Shown piece after piece: positions 50,677 through 59,070 of a DNA stretch of 64,000 bases. The position numbers and the translations under genes were made by a program. Each line of letters starts with the position of its first letter. Positions within the stretch are counted from its first letter, which is position 1. A model generated the notes under the pieces. It had not been told where the DNA came from. It saw only the letters and a list, made by a program, of their open reading frames with translations, and made no database searches. Source of the stretch: Paenibacillus durus (GTDB lineage Bacteria; Bacillota; Bacilli; Paenibacillales; Paenibacillaceae); contig NZ_CP009288.1 of NCBI RefSeq assembly GCF_000756615.1, positions 3,410,001 through 3,474,000 on the forward strand, written 5' to 3'.

Positions 50677-51480
50677 TCAGACGGCCTTGCACTCTGCCAG
50701 GCTGTGAGGAAGGCACAGCGGCAATCCCGTCCGCGGGTCTTCGACAATATCCGCCTCGATGCCAAACACTTCGCGCAGCACCTCCGGCGTCATAACATCG
50801 ACTGGTGCGCCTTCGCTGATTACGGTGCCCGATTTAATCGCTACCATATGATGCGCGTAGCGGGAGGCGTGATTCAAATCGTGAACGACCATGATAATCG
50901 TCCGGCCCTCCTGCTCGTTAAGCACCTGCAGGAGCTGCAGCACCTCAAGCTGATGCGCCATATCGAGGAATGTCGTGGGCTCGTCCAGGAATAAAATGTC
51001 CGTCTGCTGGGCCAGCGCCATAGCGATCCATGCGCGCTGCCGCTGGCCCCCGGACAACCGTTCGATCGGCCGGTCGCTGAAAGCTTGCATCCCCGTCACT
51101 TCAATGGCCGAGGAAATAATGTTCCGGTCCTCAGCGGTGAGCGTGCCGAAGCCCTTCTGATGGGGATAACGGCCGTAGCCTACAAGCTCAGAAACGGTTA
51201 GTCCGTCCGGAGCGGTCGGATTTTGGGGCAGAATGGCCAACTGGCGCGCGACCTCCTTGGTCGACTGAGTATGGATCGATTTGCCGTCAAGCAGCACTGT
51301 GCCGCTAGTCGGCTTCATCAGCCTGGCCATCGTTTTGAGGATTGTGGATTTACCCGAGCCGTTGGCGCCCACGAGAGCCGTGATTTTTCCGGTCGGAATC
51401 GACAGATTGAGATCTTTAACAATAATCGAATCCGCATAACCGATACTTAATTGAGCTGCATTCAAACGCTCCAACATCAG
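50677..51480 (-). CDS. Orphan siderophore-type ABC ATPase (FecE/YusV-like)
   Basis: A 267-residue ATPase of the iron-siderophore class: Walker A GANGSGKST, signature LSGGQRQRAWIAMALA, Walker B ILFLDEPTTFLD. ATG at 51480 has AAGGAG 8 bases upstream. No permease or binding protein gene lies next to it, which recalls B. subtilis YusV, an ATPase shared by several siderophore importers. A Fur-box-like site lies about 80 bases upstream. Confidence 0.87.
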   Translation of the reverse strand: MMLERLNAAQLSIGYADSIIVKDLNLSIPTGKITALVGANGSGKSTILKTMARLMKPTSGTVLLDGKSIHTQSTKEVARQLAILPQNPTAPDGLTVSELVGYGRYPHQKGFGTLTAEDRNIISSAIEVTGMQAFSDRPIERLSGGQRQRAWIAMALAQQTDILFLDEPTTFLDMAHQLEVLQLLQVLNEQEGRTIIMVVHDLNHASRYAHHMVAIKSGTVISEGAPVDVMTPEVLREVFGIEADIVEDPRTGLPLCLPHSLAECKAV

Positions 51481-51557
51481 CTTCACTCCTTATGTCTAAT
51501 GATGCATAACATGTCATTCTTCATTATTGCACCGAACGTTTACCTTGTTTGATTAAA

Positions 51558-51577
51558 TGATATTGATTATCATTATC
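51558..51577. promoter_or_regulatory. Fur box upstream of the siderophore ATPase
   Basis: TGATATTGATTATCATTATC differs from the classic GATAATGATTATCATTATC by a single base in the core. Fur-iron represses iron-uptake genes at such sites. Confidence 0.82.
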
Positions 51578-51670
51578 TTTGTCAACTTTAATATCAAGGG
51601 CGGTTTTGTCGTTTTTTTGTCCATAAGTAAGTAATAACGACTGCATCATCCTATTAAAGCACGCCATACG

Positions 51671-51712
51671 AAAAAAAAGCAGCCATCGGAGAAATTCTCC
51701 AACAGCAGCTTT
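51671..51712 (-). terminator. Terminator after kimA
   Basis: AGCTGCTG...CTCC and complementary GGAG...GGCTGCT on the minus strand, followed by TTTTTTTT. Confidence 0.7.
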
Positions 51713-51736
51713 CCGTTACCCGGTCTACCCGCCGGG

Positions 51737-53554
51737 TTATTTATTCAGATGATACGGCACCGTCGCAACGACGATATCCTTATTGTTCATCAGGTAAGTC
51801 CGGATAAAGACACTCGTCTGATTATGCAGGATAGCCTGCCACCAGTGCTTGGTGATAAATTGAGGGATCAGAACGGTAATATGGTCCGTCTCAGCGGTCT
51901 TCCATTCCACCGTATCGATAAATTTAACCAGCGGGCGCAAGACACTGCGGTACCGTGAACGAAGCACGATAAGACGCACTCCGGGGTCCCATTCCTCCCA
52001 TTTCTGCTCCATCTTGCGAATCTCTTCCTCGTCAAAGCCGATGTATACGGCAACCACATTATCCGTCAGCGATTTCGCATAGCTGATTGAATTAAGCACC
52101 GCCCGGGTTACAGCGGATACCGGAATAACGATCGTACTTCCCTTGATCACCGGCTTATCCTTATCGAGCTGAATCCGAAGCTCATCGGCCGTATTCATAA
52201 AATGTCGGTGAATGCGGAAGAAGATGAGCATTACGATCGGAAGGAAAATAAAGGCTACCCATACGTTCGCGAATTTGGTGATGATAAAAATAAGCGTAAT
52301 GGTAAGAGTTGTAAGCATACCAACCGTATTTACGGCAAATTTGCCTTGCCAGCCGGCCGGCTTCAGCTTGAACCAGCGCACCATCATACCGAGCTGGGAC
52401 AGAGTGAAAGGGATAAATACGCCGACGGCATAAAGCGGAATCAGATTTCCGGTTTCACCGTGAAATGCCGCCACAAGCAGCGACGAAGCCACTCCGAGAA
52501 AAATAATACCGTTCGAGAAGCCAAGACGGTCGCCGCGAACCATAAAGGCATGGGGCAAATATTTATCTTTCGCCAGCATGAACGACAGCAGCGGGAAGGC
52601 CGAGTAAGCCGTATTAGCGGCCAGAAACAGGATTACGGCCGTTATCGCTTGAATGCCGTAATAGAGGACACCCCGTCCGAAGGTCGATTCGGCAATTTGA
52701 GAAACCACCGTTTCTTTTGTACTCGGGGTAATGCCGTACCAGTATGCCAGCAGCGTAATGCCGGTAAACATGAATCCCAGAATGAGTCCCATCATCATCA
52801 GTGTCTTGGCGGCATTCTTCTCCGCTGGAGCCTTAAAGTTCGGGATCGCATTGGATACAGCCTCGACCCCGGTCAGGGCCGAACAGCCGGAGCTGAAAGC
52901 CTTAAGAAGCAGGAACAGACTGACATTGGAAACAGCTGAGCCGATTTCGGGAACAGCGGCATGACCGCCGCCGACCGCGTATTTAACCAGTCCGGAAATG
53001 ATCAAAACCACAATGGACAAGACGAACAAATATACCGGGATGGCAATGAAGGATGCCGATTCGGTAACACCGCGGAGGTTAATTATCGTCAGTATGATAA
53101 TCACCGTAACCGCAATGGCCACTGAATGCTCGTGAAGGCTCGGAAATGCCGAGGTGATCGCATCCGTTCCGGCCGAGGCGCTTACGGCAACCGTCAGAAT
53201 GTAGTCCACAAGCAGGGAACCACCGGCCAGAAGCCCTGTGGAAACGCCGAGATTATCCTTGGCTACAATATAGGCTCCCCCGCCTTGAGGATAAGAAAAT
53301 ATGGTCTGCCGGTAAGATAAAATCAGAATCGCCAGCAATCCCAGTACGGCGAGTGCAATCGGCAAAGAGTACCAGATGGCTGTAAAACCGGCAGCTACCA
53401 GCACGATCAAAATCTGCTCTGTTCCGTAAGCAACGGACGAAAGGGCATCTGACGATAGAACGGCGAGTGCCTTCAGCTTGGAAAGCTTTTCCTGGTCGAG
53501 TTCGGTCGATTTTCTGGGACGACCGATTAATAGTCGTTTTACTCTGCTTACCAT
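51737..53554 (-). CDS. kimA: KimA-type K+/H+ symporter
   Basis: A 605-residue APC-fold transporter with 12 membrane segments (to about residue 440) and a cytosolic C-terminal domain of about 160 residues (VIPVSAVTRAVLNSISYAK onward) resembling USP-type domains. SSDALSSVAYGTEQILIVL and YPQGGGAYIVAKDNLG are family marks. B. subtilis KimA is a high-affinity K+ importer shut off by c-di-AMP. Here the gene is preceded by a c-di-AMP riboswitch with terminator, exactly as in B. subtilis. Confidence 0.9.
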   Translation of the reverse strand: MVSRVKRLLIGRPRKSTELDQEKLSKLKALAVLSSDALSSVAYGTEQILIVLVAAGFTAIWYSLPIALAVLGLLAILILSYRQTIFSYPQGGGAYIVAKDNLGVSTGLLAGGSLLVDYILTVAVSASAGTDAITSAFPSLHEHSVAIAVTVIIILTIINLRGVTESASFIAIPVYLFVLSIVVLIISGLVKYAVGGGHAAVPEIGSAVSNVSLFLLLKAFSSGCSALTGVEAVSNAIPNFKAPAEKNAAKTLMMMGLILGFMFTGITLLAYWYGITPSTKETVVSQIAESTFGRGVLYYGIQAITAVILFLAANTAYSAFPLLSFMLAKDKYLPHAFMVRGDRLGFSNGIIFLGVASSLLVAAFHGETGNLIPLYAVGVFIPFTLSQLGMMVRWFKLKPAGWQGKFAVNTVGMLTTLTITLIFIITKFANVWVAFIFLPIVMLIFFRIHRHFMNTADELRIQLDKDKPVIKGSTIVIPVSAVTRAVLNSISYAKSLTDNVVAVYIGFDEEEIRKMEQKWEEWDPGVRLIVLRSRYRSVLRPLVKFIDTVEWKTAETDHITVLIPQFITKHWWQAILHNQTSVFIRTYLMNNKDIVVATVPYHLNK

Positions 53555-54016
53555 TTTGGATACATTTCCTCTCTTTGGTGAGTTGAAGCGGTAGTACCGC
53601 GCGCCGTTTTCAGTCGTGGATTTTCAAAAATAAGGGCACAAAAATAAGCATGCGGAAATGACCGCATGCTTTTGCATGATCATTATCCCACTGTAGCTTA
53701 CGAGGTTAGCTGGCGGATTCGGACTGTGGAAGCCCTACGGGCCGGATTGACTTAACCGGTACCGATTCACCCCGTCGACCATAACGGTCAGGTTGGTTCC
53801 CCCGTTTTTCCTAACTGGAAAATTCAGCGCATATTCAACTTCTCACAAGGTCTAATATTAGTCCATAAAGCGAGAGCCGTAAACAGTGAAAATAATGAAA
53901 AAGGAATGAAAAACCGACTAAATCACGCAAATTTCAAACATGATATGTTCATGTCGTTTATTCTCTTGTATTATCCCTTCAGCGCGGGTTTTTATGCCAT
54001 TTACATGAAAAAACTT
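53555..54016. promoter_or_regulatory. c-di-AMP (ydaO/yuaA) riboswitch leader of kimA and flank
   Basis: From about 53815 to 53690 the minus strand carries the ydaO aptamer segments: AGGAAAAACGGGGGAACC, GGGGTGAATC, GTAGGG, TCCGAATCCGCCAGCTAACCTCG. The terminator GCATGCGG/CCGCATGC with TTATTTTTG is at 53673-53641. c-di-AMP binding stops transcription. The remaining flank up to 54016 holds an AT-rich tract and no accepted gene. Confidence 0.9.
53641..53673 (-). terminator. Expression-platform terminator of the kimA riboswitch
   Basis: AAGCATGCGG/CCGCATGCTT stem followed by ATTTTTG on the minus strand, about 90 bases before the kimA start. Confidence 0.85.
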
Positions 54017-54487
54017 CTACTCTACCTGAGTGAACCCGTCCCCAGTTTCTTCGGAATTCTCTTCTGCGCTCTCTCTGCCGTTCCACAGCAATACAAAAAT
54101 AAGCACAAAAGCCGTTAGCGCCAACAGCGGAATGGTGATAAAACCGAAAAAATTTAAATAATCCTTCGTACAAGGAACACCGATGCTACAAGGAACCACT
54201 GTGCCCAGCGCCGGAATTTTCTGTTCCGCGTAATGATACAGGGATATGCTTCCGCCTATCACGCATAACGGCAGCACATACGGAATAATCCGCTTGTCAT
54301 TACGGTAGGTTGCGATACCCAGAAGAAAAACTTGAGGGTACATAAAAATCCGCTGGAACCAGCACAGCTTGCAGGGTTCGTATTTTAACACTTCGCTCAG
54401 GTAAAGGCTGCCTGCTACAGCGACCAAAGATACAAACCAGGCCAGATAGAGACAATGCCGCCTTAAGAAGGTGGAAAATGCGCTCAT
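54017..54487 (-). CDS. bdbC: BdbC, thiol-disulfide oxidoreductase
   Basis: A 156-residue, four-helix DsbB-type quinone oxidoreductase. The Cys pairs are visible: CKLC in the first loop and VPCSIGVPC in the second. It reoxidises BdbD with quinone as electron sink. It overlaps bdbD by 4 bases. Competence pseudopilin and sporulation protein folding need this pair in B. subtilis. Confidence 0.9.
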   Translation of the reverse strand: MSAFSTFLRRHCLYLAWFVSLVAVAGSLYLSEVLKYEPCKLCWFQRIFMYPQVFLLGIATYRNDKRIIPYVLPLCVIGGSISLYHYAEQKIPALGTVVPCSIGVPCTKDYLNFFGFITIPLLALTAFVLIFVLLWNGRESAEENSEETGDGFTQVE

Positions 54488-55236
54488 TCCGCTTCAGCCG
54501 CCTTTGCCGCTGATTCAATCTCTGCCGCAATCGCTCCAAGGTTAAAAGGATCACTGGCCCTTACACCGTTAATAAACAGCGATGGTGTACTTGTCACATG
54601 ATTAGTTTTTGCAACCGCATTATCTCTTGCCAACTCATCCGCATATGTACGGTTTTGTATATCTTTGCGCAGAAGATCATAATCGATAGGGAGCTTTTCA
54701 TTTTGCGCAAGCTCTACCAGGAAATCCTCGGTCGCCCACTCGGCATTCTCATCACCCTGGTTCGCATAGAGGGCATCGTAATAGGTCCAGAACGCTTCGC
54801 TATTCTGATGATAGACTGACAGCGCTGCAAGGGAAGCCGTCTTGGAATCAGGCCCGATAAAGGACATATTGACAAAATAAAGCGCCGCCTTCCCTGTCTC
54901 GATATACTCTTGCACAAGCAGAGGTTTGATGCCGACGGAGAACCGGGCGCAGGCCGGACATTTGAAATCGCCGAACTCTACCAGCTTGATCGGTGCATCC
55001 GCCTTGCCAAGTCTGGGAAGTTCATCATAATTAAACGATGCCGGACTGCCGGAGCCTCCTGGATTGCCTGTATTTTTGGTAGCCAATACAAAGAGACCGG
55101 CGAAAATAACGACTGCGATCAGGATTGTTCCGATTAATAGAATGCGGGTCTTCTTCTGCCTCTCCAGTTCGGCCTGGCGCCTTTCTTGCTTGATCTTGGA
55201 AGAGGAGGTCGTCCTGTTTTTCTTCGATTTGCTCAA
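54484..55236 (-). CDS. bdbD: BdbD, membrane-anchored thiol-disulfide oxidase
   Basis: A 250-residue DsbA-like protein: a basic cytosolic tail, one membrane helix (residues about 32-55), and a thioredoxin fold with the FKCPAC active site and cis-Pro loop TSTPSLFING (here SVTSTPSLFIN). It introduces disulfides into extracellular proteins with BdbC. The start is TTG at 55236 behind AAAGGAAA. The operon has no third gene. Confidence 0.88.
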   Translation of the reverse strand: MSKSKKNRTTSSSKIKQERRQAELERQKKTRILLIGTILIAVVIFAGLFVLATKNTGNPGGSGSPASFNYDELPRLGKADAPIKLVEFGDFKCPACARFSVGIKPLLVQEYIETGKAALYFVNMSFIGPDSKTASLAALSVYHQNSEAFWTYYDALYANQGDENAEWATEDFLVELAQNEKLPIDYDLLRKDIQNRTYADELARDNAVAKTNHVTSTPSLFINGVRASDPFNLGAIAAEIESAAKAAEAE

Positions 55237-55291
55237 GGTGGTATTTCCTTTCTGTCCAGATGGACCCGAATAATGAATTGATTGAAAGTTT

Positions 55292-55337
55292 AAAAGAAGG
55301 GTACCCCTAAAGCAACCGCTTCAGAGAGGTACCCTTC
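55292..55337 (-). terminator. Terminator after the CNNM/CBS gene
   Basis: GAAGGGTACC and GGTACCCTTC form a 10-base-pair stem; the minus strand continues TTTTAAAC. Confidence 0.8.
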
Positions 55338-55366
55338 ATGTAATGCCAGAACTATTAATCTTGCTT

Positions 55367-56683
55367 TCAGGCTCCCGCTTCTTCCGCCAGCGGCTCCATT
55401 TTCAGAAGCTTAATGCGGGAGATGCGCTTGTTATCCGTCTCTTCTACGATGAACAGATGGCTTCCGTACTCTACGAATTGCCCTTTATGCGGGGGATTGG
55501 CTTCCAGTCTGGAATACAACCAGCCGCCAATCGTGTCGTAATCTTCCGTTTCGAGCTGCATATCGAATCGGCTGTTCACCTCTTCAATAAGCAGCAGGCC
55601 GTCGAGAGAGTATTCCTCCTCGCCGATCTTCTCGATTTCCGGGCGCTCCTGGTCGAATTCGTCCTGGATTTCCCCGACGATCTCTTCCATAATGTCCTCG
55701 AGGGTGACCAGTCCTGAAGTTCCTCCGTATTCATCAATTAGAATCGCGATTTGCGTCTTTGCCTTTTGCATCGTTTTCAGCAGGGCGCTGATTTGGATCG
55801 ACTCAGGCACCGTCAGAACCGGCCGAATCAATTCGTTAAGGTTCAACGCATTTTCCCTGATCATATCCTTCATATGAATAAATCCGATAATGTGGTCCTT
55901 ATCGCCCTCGCATACCGGATAACGCGTCCGCATGCCTTCAAAAGCGATTTGTAAATTTTCCTGGACGGATGAATGAATGTTAAGAGAGATCATTTCCGTC
56001 CGTGGAATCATGATTTCCCTGGCCGTGGTGTCCGCAAATCCGAAAATATTGTCCACCAGGGCCATTTCGGTATTATCGATCAGTCCGCTCTTGTTGCTTT
56101 CCTGCATAATAATCCGGATCTCTTCCTCTGTATGCGCGGTCCCCATCTCGGAAACGGGCGCAAACTTGAACATTCGCAATATACCCTGCGCAAGTCCGTT
56201 CACCACCCAAATAAAGGGATACATCAGCTTGTAAAAGGCGCCGATCAGCCCTGCGGTCATCAGCAGCACCGTTTCGGCCTTGTTCACCGCGATGGTCTTC
56301 GGAGCCATTTCGCCAAGCACGATATGAAGGACGGTTATTAATAAAAAGGCAAGGATAACAGAACATACATGCACCGCCGCACTGCCCAGTCCGAATCCGG
56401 ACAAAAGCGGTGACAGCAGCGCCGCGATGACAGGCTCTCCGAGCCAGCCCAGAGCCAGCGAAGCCAGCGTGATGCCGAGCTGGCAGGCCGATAGGTATGC
56501 GTCCATATTGCGGATGACGCCCTGCGCCGACAGCGCTCTTTTGCTGCCTTCCTCAGCCAGGGAATCGACCCGCCCTCCGCGCGCTTTTACCATCGCGTAC
56601 TCCACAGAGACGAAAAATCCGTTTAACAGCACCAAAAGAATAATCAGACCAACTCTCAATAAACCGGGTAAAGGGTCGCTCAA
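55367..56683 (-). CDS. CNNM/CorC-family membrane protein with CBS domains
   Basis: A 438-residue protein: DUF21 membrane domain with four helices (residues about 5-165), two CBS domains (IMIPRTEMISLNIHSSVQ, DKDHIIGFIHMKDMI, then the second CBS at IQISALLKTMQKAKTQIAILIDEYGGTSGLVTLEDIMEEIVGEIQDE) and a C-terminal CorC/HlyC domain. Relatives in B. subtilis (YhdP, YqhB) are Mg2+ or other cation exporters. Start TTG at 56683 has AGGAG, but part of that site lies in a hairpin (56692-56725). Confidence 0.85.
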   Translation of the reverse strand: MSDPLPGLLRVGLIILLVLLNGFFVSVEYAMVKARGGRVDSLAEEGSKRALSAQGVIRNMDAYLSACQLGITLASLALGWLGEPVIAALLSPLLSGFGLGSAAVHVCSVILAFLLITVLHIVLGEMAPKTIAVNKAETVLLMTAGLIGAFYKLMYPFIWVVNGLAQGILRMFKFAPVSEMGTAHTEEEIRIIMQESNKSGLIDNTEMALVDNIFGFADTTAREIMIPRTEMISLNIHSSVQENLQIAFEGMRTRYPVCEGDKDHIIGFIHMKDMIRENALNLNELIRPVLTVPESIQISALLKTMQKAKTQIAILIDEYGGTSGLVTLEDIMEEIVGEIQDEFDQERPEIEKIGEEEYSLDGLLLIEEVNSRFDMQLETEDYDTIGGWLYSRLEANPPHKGQFVEYGSHLFIVEETDNKRISRIKLLKMEPLAEEAGA

Positions 56684-56691
56684 GTTTTACT

Positions 56692-56725
56692 CCTACCCGT
56701 CGTTTTTGTCAGGCCGGCGGGTAGG
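56692..56725 (-). promoter_or_regulatory. Hairpin covering the ribosome site of the CNNM gene
   Basis: CCTACCCG (56725-56718) and CGGGTAGG (56699-56692) form an 8-bp stem; the ribosome site TAGGAG begins inside the 3' arm, 9 bases from the TTG start. A second strong site AAGGAGGTG lies just upstream at 56735-56727. Translational control is possible. Confidence 0.5.
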
Positions 56726-56994
56726 CCCACCTCCTTCGTTTTTTCCAAATATTGACGTCCAACTTGGCAGCCATTCCTTTCGCTACATATTTCCCAATAG
56801 ACTCAACTCCTTGCTTATTCCGGGTATAAAGATATTCATTATTATATAAATATATCCGGCATTCCCGCAAGCATGCGTATTCCTTTCGCAAACAGGCGAA
56901 TTTATGCACAGTCCGGTTTACCTGAGGGTTGCTGAGGGTTGCTCGCGGAAAAGAAAAAGTCCCGCGCCGTTAGGCCGGGACCGGATTAGCTCTA
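56726..56994. other. Gene-free stretch between gerQ and the CNNM gene
   Basis: It holds a 66-codon minus-strand frame (56709-56909) without a proper start, which I do not accept, and the gerQ terminator (56951-56982). No other structure is apparent. Confidence 0.4.
56951..56982 (-). terminator. Terminator after gerQ
   Basis: GTCCCGGCC/GGCGCGGGAC on the minus strand with TTTTTCTTTTC following. Confidence 0.75.
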
Positions 56995-57411
56995 TTAACG
57001 GGTAACCGGAGGAGCGCCGATGACGCCCGGGTACTGGTACACAAGGGGCTGGTCAAAGGTTGCATAATCCAGGTTGACCATCAGCAGGATCGTGCGTTGG
57101 CCGGTAGTCGGATCACTGATAATGATGTGGTCCCGTCCCGCAGCCTCCAATACCCCTTTGAAGACTTTGGCGTTCCATTCGCTGTTATTCTCGTAGGTCA
57201 TATAGAACGTGCCGACCTTGCCCAGGTTAAGCCGCAGGATATTTTCGATGTAAGATTGCTCGTAAGCGGGCAACGCCCCCGAGACAACAGCACCTGTGGG
57301 CGTCATCGCACCTCCGCTTGCTACCTGTGGGGGGACGCTTCCGGTTGCCGGCGTTCCGGAAGACATGCTTCCGTACGAATAAGTAACGGGACGATAGGGC
57401 TGCATAATCAT
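56995..57411 (-). CDS. gerQ: GerQ, spore coat germination protein
   Basis: A 138-residue protein. The N-terminal 45 residues are Ser/Thr/Pro/Gly-rich and disordered; the rest reads SYIENILRLNLGKVGTFYMT and ENNSEWNAKVFKGVLEAAGRDH, the GerQ core. GerQ is a coat protein crosslinked by transglutaminase and needed for CwlJ action in germination. ATG at 57411 follows AGGAGG. It lies 32 bases after cwlJ, so the two are cotranscribed, as in some Bacillus species. Confidence 0.92.
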   Translation of the reverse strand: MIMQPYRPVTYSYGSMSSGTPATGSVPPQVASGGAMTPTGAVVSGALPAYEQSYIENILRLNLGKVGTFYMTYENNSEWNAKVFKGVLEAAGRDHIIISDPTTGQRTILLMVNLDYATFDQPLVYQYPGVIGAPPVTR

Positions 57412-57443
57412 GAATCAGAACCTCCTTATAATAGAAAAATCTT

Positions 57444-57866
57444 TTAGTAAACGGCTGGACAATCCCCTTGAGTGGGCCGGAAAAAGCAATGCGCTTTAAA
57501 ACGGCCGGTATTCTGCTGGTTATACCAGGTGCCCGGGCAATTGCCGACGGGACGGAAGAACCAGAGGGCGTTTGAGGCGGGATGCGTTCTTTCACCGCCG
57601 ATGACGCGTCTGGCGAGGCGGATGTCCCTATCCCTTGCGCGTTGATAGAAATAGCCTTTGGTCGTTGCTTCAAATCCGCCCGGACTCTGAAATACCATGT
57701 CGTTGACAGACCGGATGTTTCTAAAATCCAGACAGTTGCCCAGGATCCGGTTAACCCCGACATTCCCCACCATCAGCATGCCGAGATCCCCGTCTTCCTC
57801 CGCTTCCGCCCGCATTAGCCGGGCCAGAACTTTTTCCCCTTCCGAATTGGTCTTAATGACGGCCAC
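57444..57866 (-). CDS. cwlJ: CwlJ, spore cortex-lytic hydrolase
   Basis: A 140-residue SleB/CwlJ-type hydrolase that cuts spore cortex peptidoglycan during germination. The core reads RLMRAEAEEDGDLGMLMVGN (with the catalytic Glu), GYFYQRARDRDIRLARRVI and NALWFFRPVGNCPGTWYNQQN. The start is GTG at 57866, behind AAGGAGG, giving the family's usual length; the longer frame to 58055 is an artefact. CATACAAT at 57932-57925 resembles a sigma-E -10 box, which fits mother-cell expression. Confidence 0.92.
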   Translation of the reverse strand: MAVIKTNSEGEKVLARLMRAEAEEDGDLGMLMVGNVGVNRILGNCLDFRNIRSVNDMVFQSPGGFEATTKGYFYQRARDRDIRLARRVIGGERTHPASNALWFFRPVGNCPGTWYNQQNTGRFKAHCFFRPTQGDCPAVY

Positions 57867-57924
57867 GCGCTTTCCTCCTTCAACTTGTCGAGTTAGAGGC
57901 AGTCGTTCTGTATTGCACGATGTA

Positions 57925-57932
57925 TTGTATGT
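57925..57932 (-). promoter_or_regulatory. Sigma-E-like -10 box upstream of cwlJ
   Basis: CATACAAT matches the sigma-E -10 consensus. The -35 (ATA type) is not clear, so the assignment is tentative, although cwlJ and gerQ are sigma-E genes in B. subtilis. Confidence 0.4.
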
Positions 57933-58082
57933 GCGAACGCCCAAGTGGTGACTTTTACCTGCCACTTTTTTTGGAAGAACTGCATTCCGGCCGTATTTAT
58001 GCCTATAAATGTAATATATCCCCTGAATCCGCATTACGGAAACAGAGGATATCAAAGTTGCTCTGCTTGAAAAACGTTTAAA

Positions 58083-58484
58083 CTAGCGTTCTTCCATAAA
58101 AGAATAATGGGGTTCCCGCTTGAAACCATGATACCTGGTGCCTTGAAAGGTTAGACGCCCCCGGTCACGTTCGGCACTGACACCGTATTCGCTCCCGTTG
58201 ACCTTGAACTCCACCCGATCCCCGTCTTCAAGTTCAAAGGTTAGATAGTAAATCATCACCGCACGGGAGATGCTGCTCTCATCCGGAGGCTTTTGTCTGA
58301 TCTCGCTGCGCTTGGCCACTATGCAGGCAGGGACGGTAAGTACAGGCATACGGTTGTTCCTGAACCATCCAAGCAGTCCTCTCCCGGCTGACAGGGCGAT
58401 TATGCCTGCCATCACGACAATAAAAATCGGCAATACCGTTCCGGCAAAATCAAACATCCAGGATGGGTCCGGCCCCAAATTCAT
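58083..58484 (-). CDS. DUF2500 protein
   Basis: A 133-residue protein with one N-terminal membrane helix (residues about 11-36) and a soluble beta-rich domain: TVPACIVAKRSEIRQK, then YYLTFELEDGDRVEFKVNG. This is the DUF2500 pattern; function unknown. ATG at 58484 follows GAGGGGG. It is a single gene. Confidence 0.8.
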   Translation of the reverse strand: MNLGPDPSWMFDFAGTVLPIFIVVMAGIIALSAGRGLLGWFRNNRMPVLTVPACIVAKRSEIRQKPPDESSISRAVMIYYLTFELEDGDRVEFKVNGSEYGVSAERDRGRLTFQGTRYHGFKREPHYSFMEER

Positions 58485-58622
58485 AGCGATTCCCCCTCGC
58501 CTCCCGTATTCCGCCCGCAATTCAACCGGCCAACCCGGGCTTCCCTACATTATATGCCTATACTTTTGCGGCATACTTAATGCCTAAGACATATACGATT
58601 ACAGCGAGGATTCTGCTAAAAC

Positions 58623-58670
58623 TAAAAGACCGCACGCTCTCCCGGATTTCAGGAAAACTTGCGGTCTTAA
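58623..58670 (-). terminator. Terminator after the Cys-rich small gene
   Basis: AAGACCGCA/TGCGGTCTT with a 26-base loop, followed by TTAGTTTTAG on the minus strand. Confidence 0.65.
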
Positions 58671-58691
58671 ACCTTGGGTCCAATGATTAGA

Positions 58692-58868
58692 TTATGCATG
58701 CACCAGGTTCAAGAAGTTTTTGGTTTCATCTTCTTGCTCCGGAATCATGCCGTTCTCAGCCCAGCAGGCTCTGCATTGTTCTTCAGTCTGGCATTGGTGG
58801 GCATCTTCACAGGTGTAGCACAGCTGCAAAAGGTTTTTGGTTACAAAATCCGTTTCAAATGTTTTCAT
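58692..58868 (-). CDS. Cys-rich 58-residue protein, Fnr-regulated
   Basis: A 58-residue acidic protein with five cysteines: C17 and C20 in LCYTCEDA, C26, then C32 and C35 in EQCRACWAEN. Two CxxC pairs suggest zinc or iron-sulfur binding. ATG at 58868 follows AGGAGAG. It is too short for routine gene callers but is flanked by a promoter and a terminator. The promoter has a perfect Fnr/CRP dyad at -41.5, so it is probably induced without oxygen. Function unknown. Confidence 0.78.
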   Translation of the reverse strand: MKTFETDFVTKNLLQLCYTCEDAHQCQTEEQCRACWAENGMIPEQEDETKNFLNLVHA

Positions 58869-58928
58869 TATAATCTCTCCTGTCGATCAGTTAGTTTGTG
58901 AAAAAATGAACTTACTTTCTATGTGTTA

Positions 58929-58971
58929 AATATATCACAGGGTATTTGATGATAATGTGATTTTTTTCACA
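58929..58971 (-). promoter_or_regulatory. Class II Fnr-type promoter
   Basis: TGTGA-TTTTTT-TCACA (58956-58971) is centred 32 bases upstream of the centre of TATATT (58934-58929) on the minus strand, so the dyad sits at about -41.5. This is the placement of B. subtilis Fnr sites. Transcription would begin near 58922, about 54 bases before the start codon. Confidence 0.75.
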
Positions 58972-59070
58972 TTTAAAAGAAAATTTTAAATAATTTTTGC
59001 ATTGTTTATTTTAGATTATTTAAAAAGCGCGCGACTCCCTATCTTCTCGGATTAGGACCGCACGCCTTCT

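Noticed and set aside
53906..54118. 70-codon plus-strand frame overlapping the end of bdbC
   Set aside because: It has a plausible start but runs antisense to a well-supported gene, and its composition is that of its shadow.
56709..56909. 66-codon minus-strand frame before the CNNM gene
   Set aside because: No start with a ribosome site fits, and it runs into the leader hairpin. Regulatory leader is more likely.
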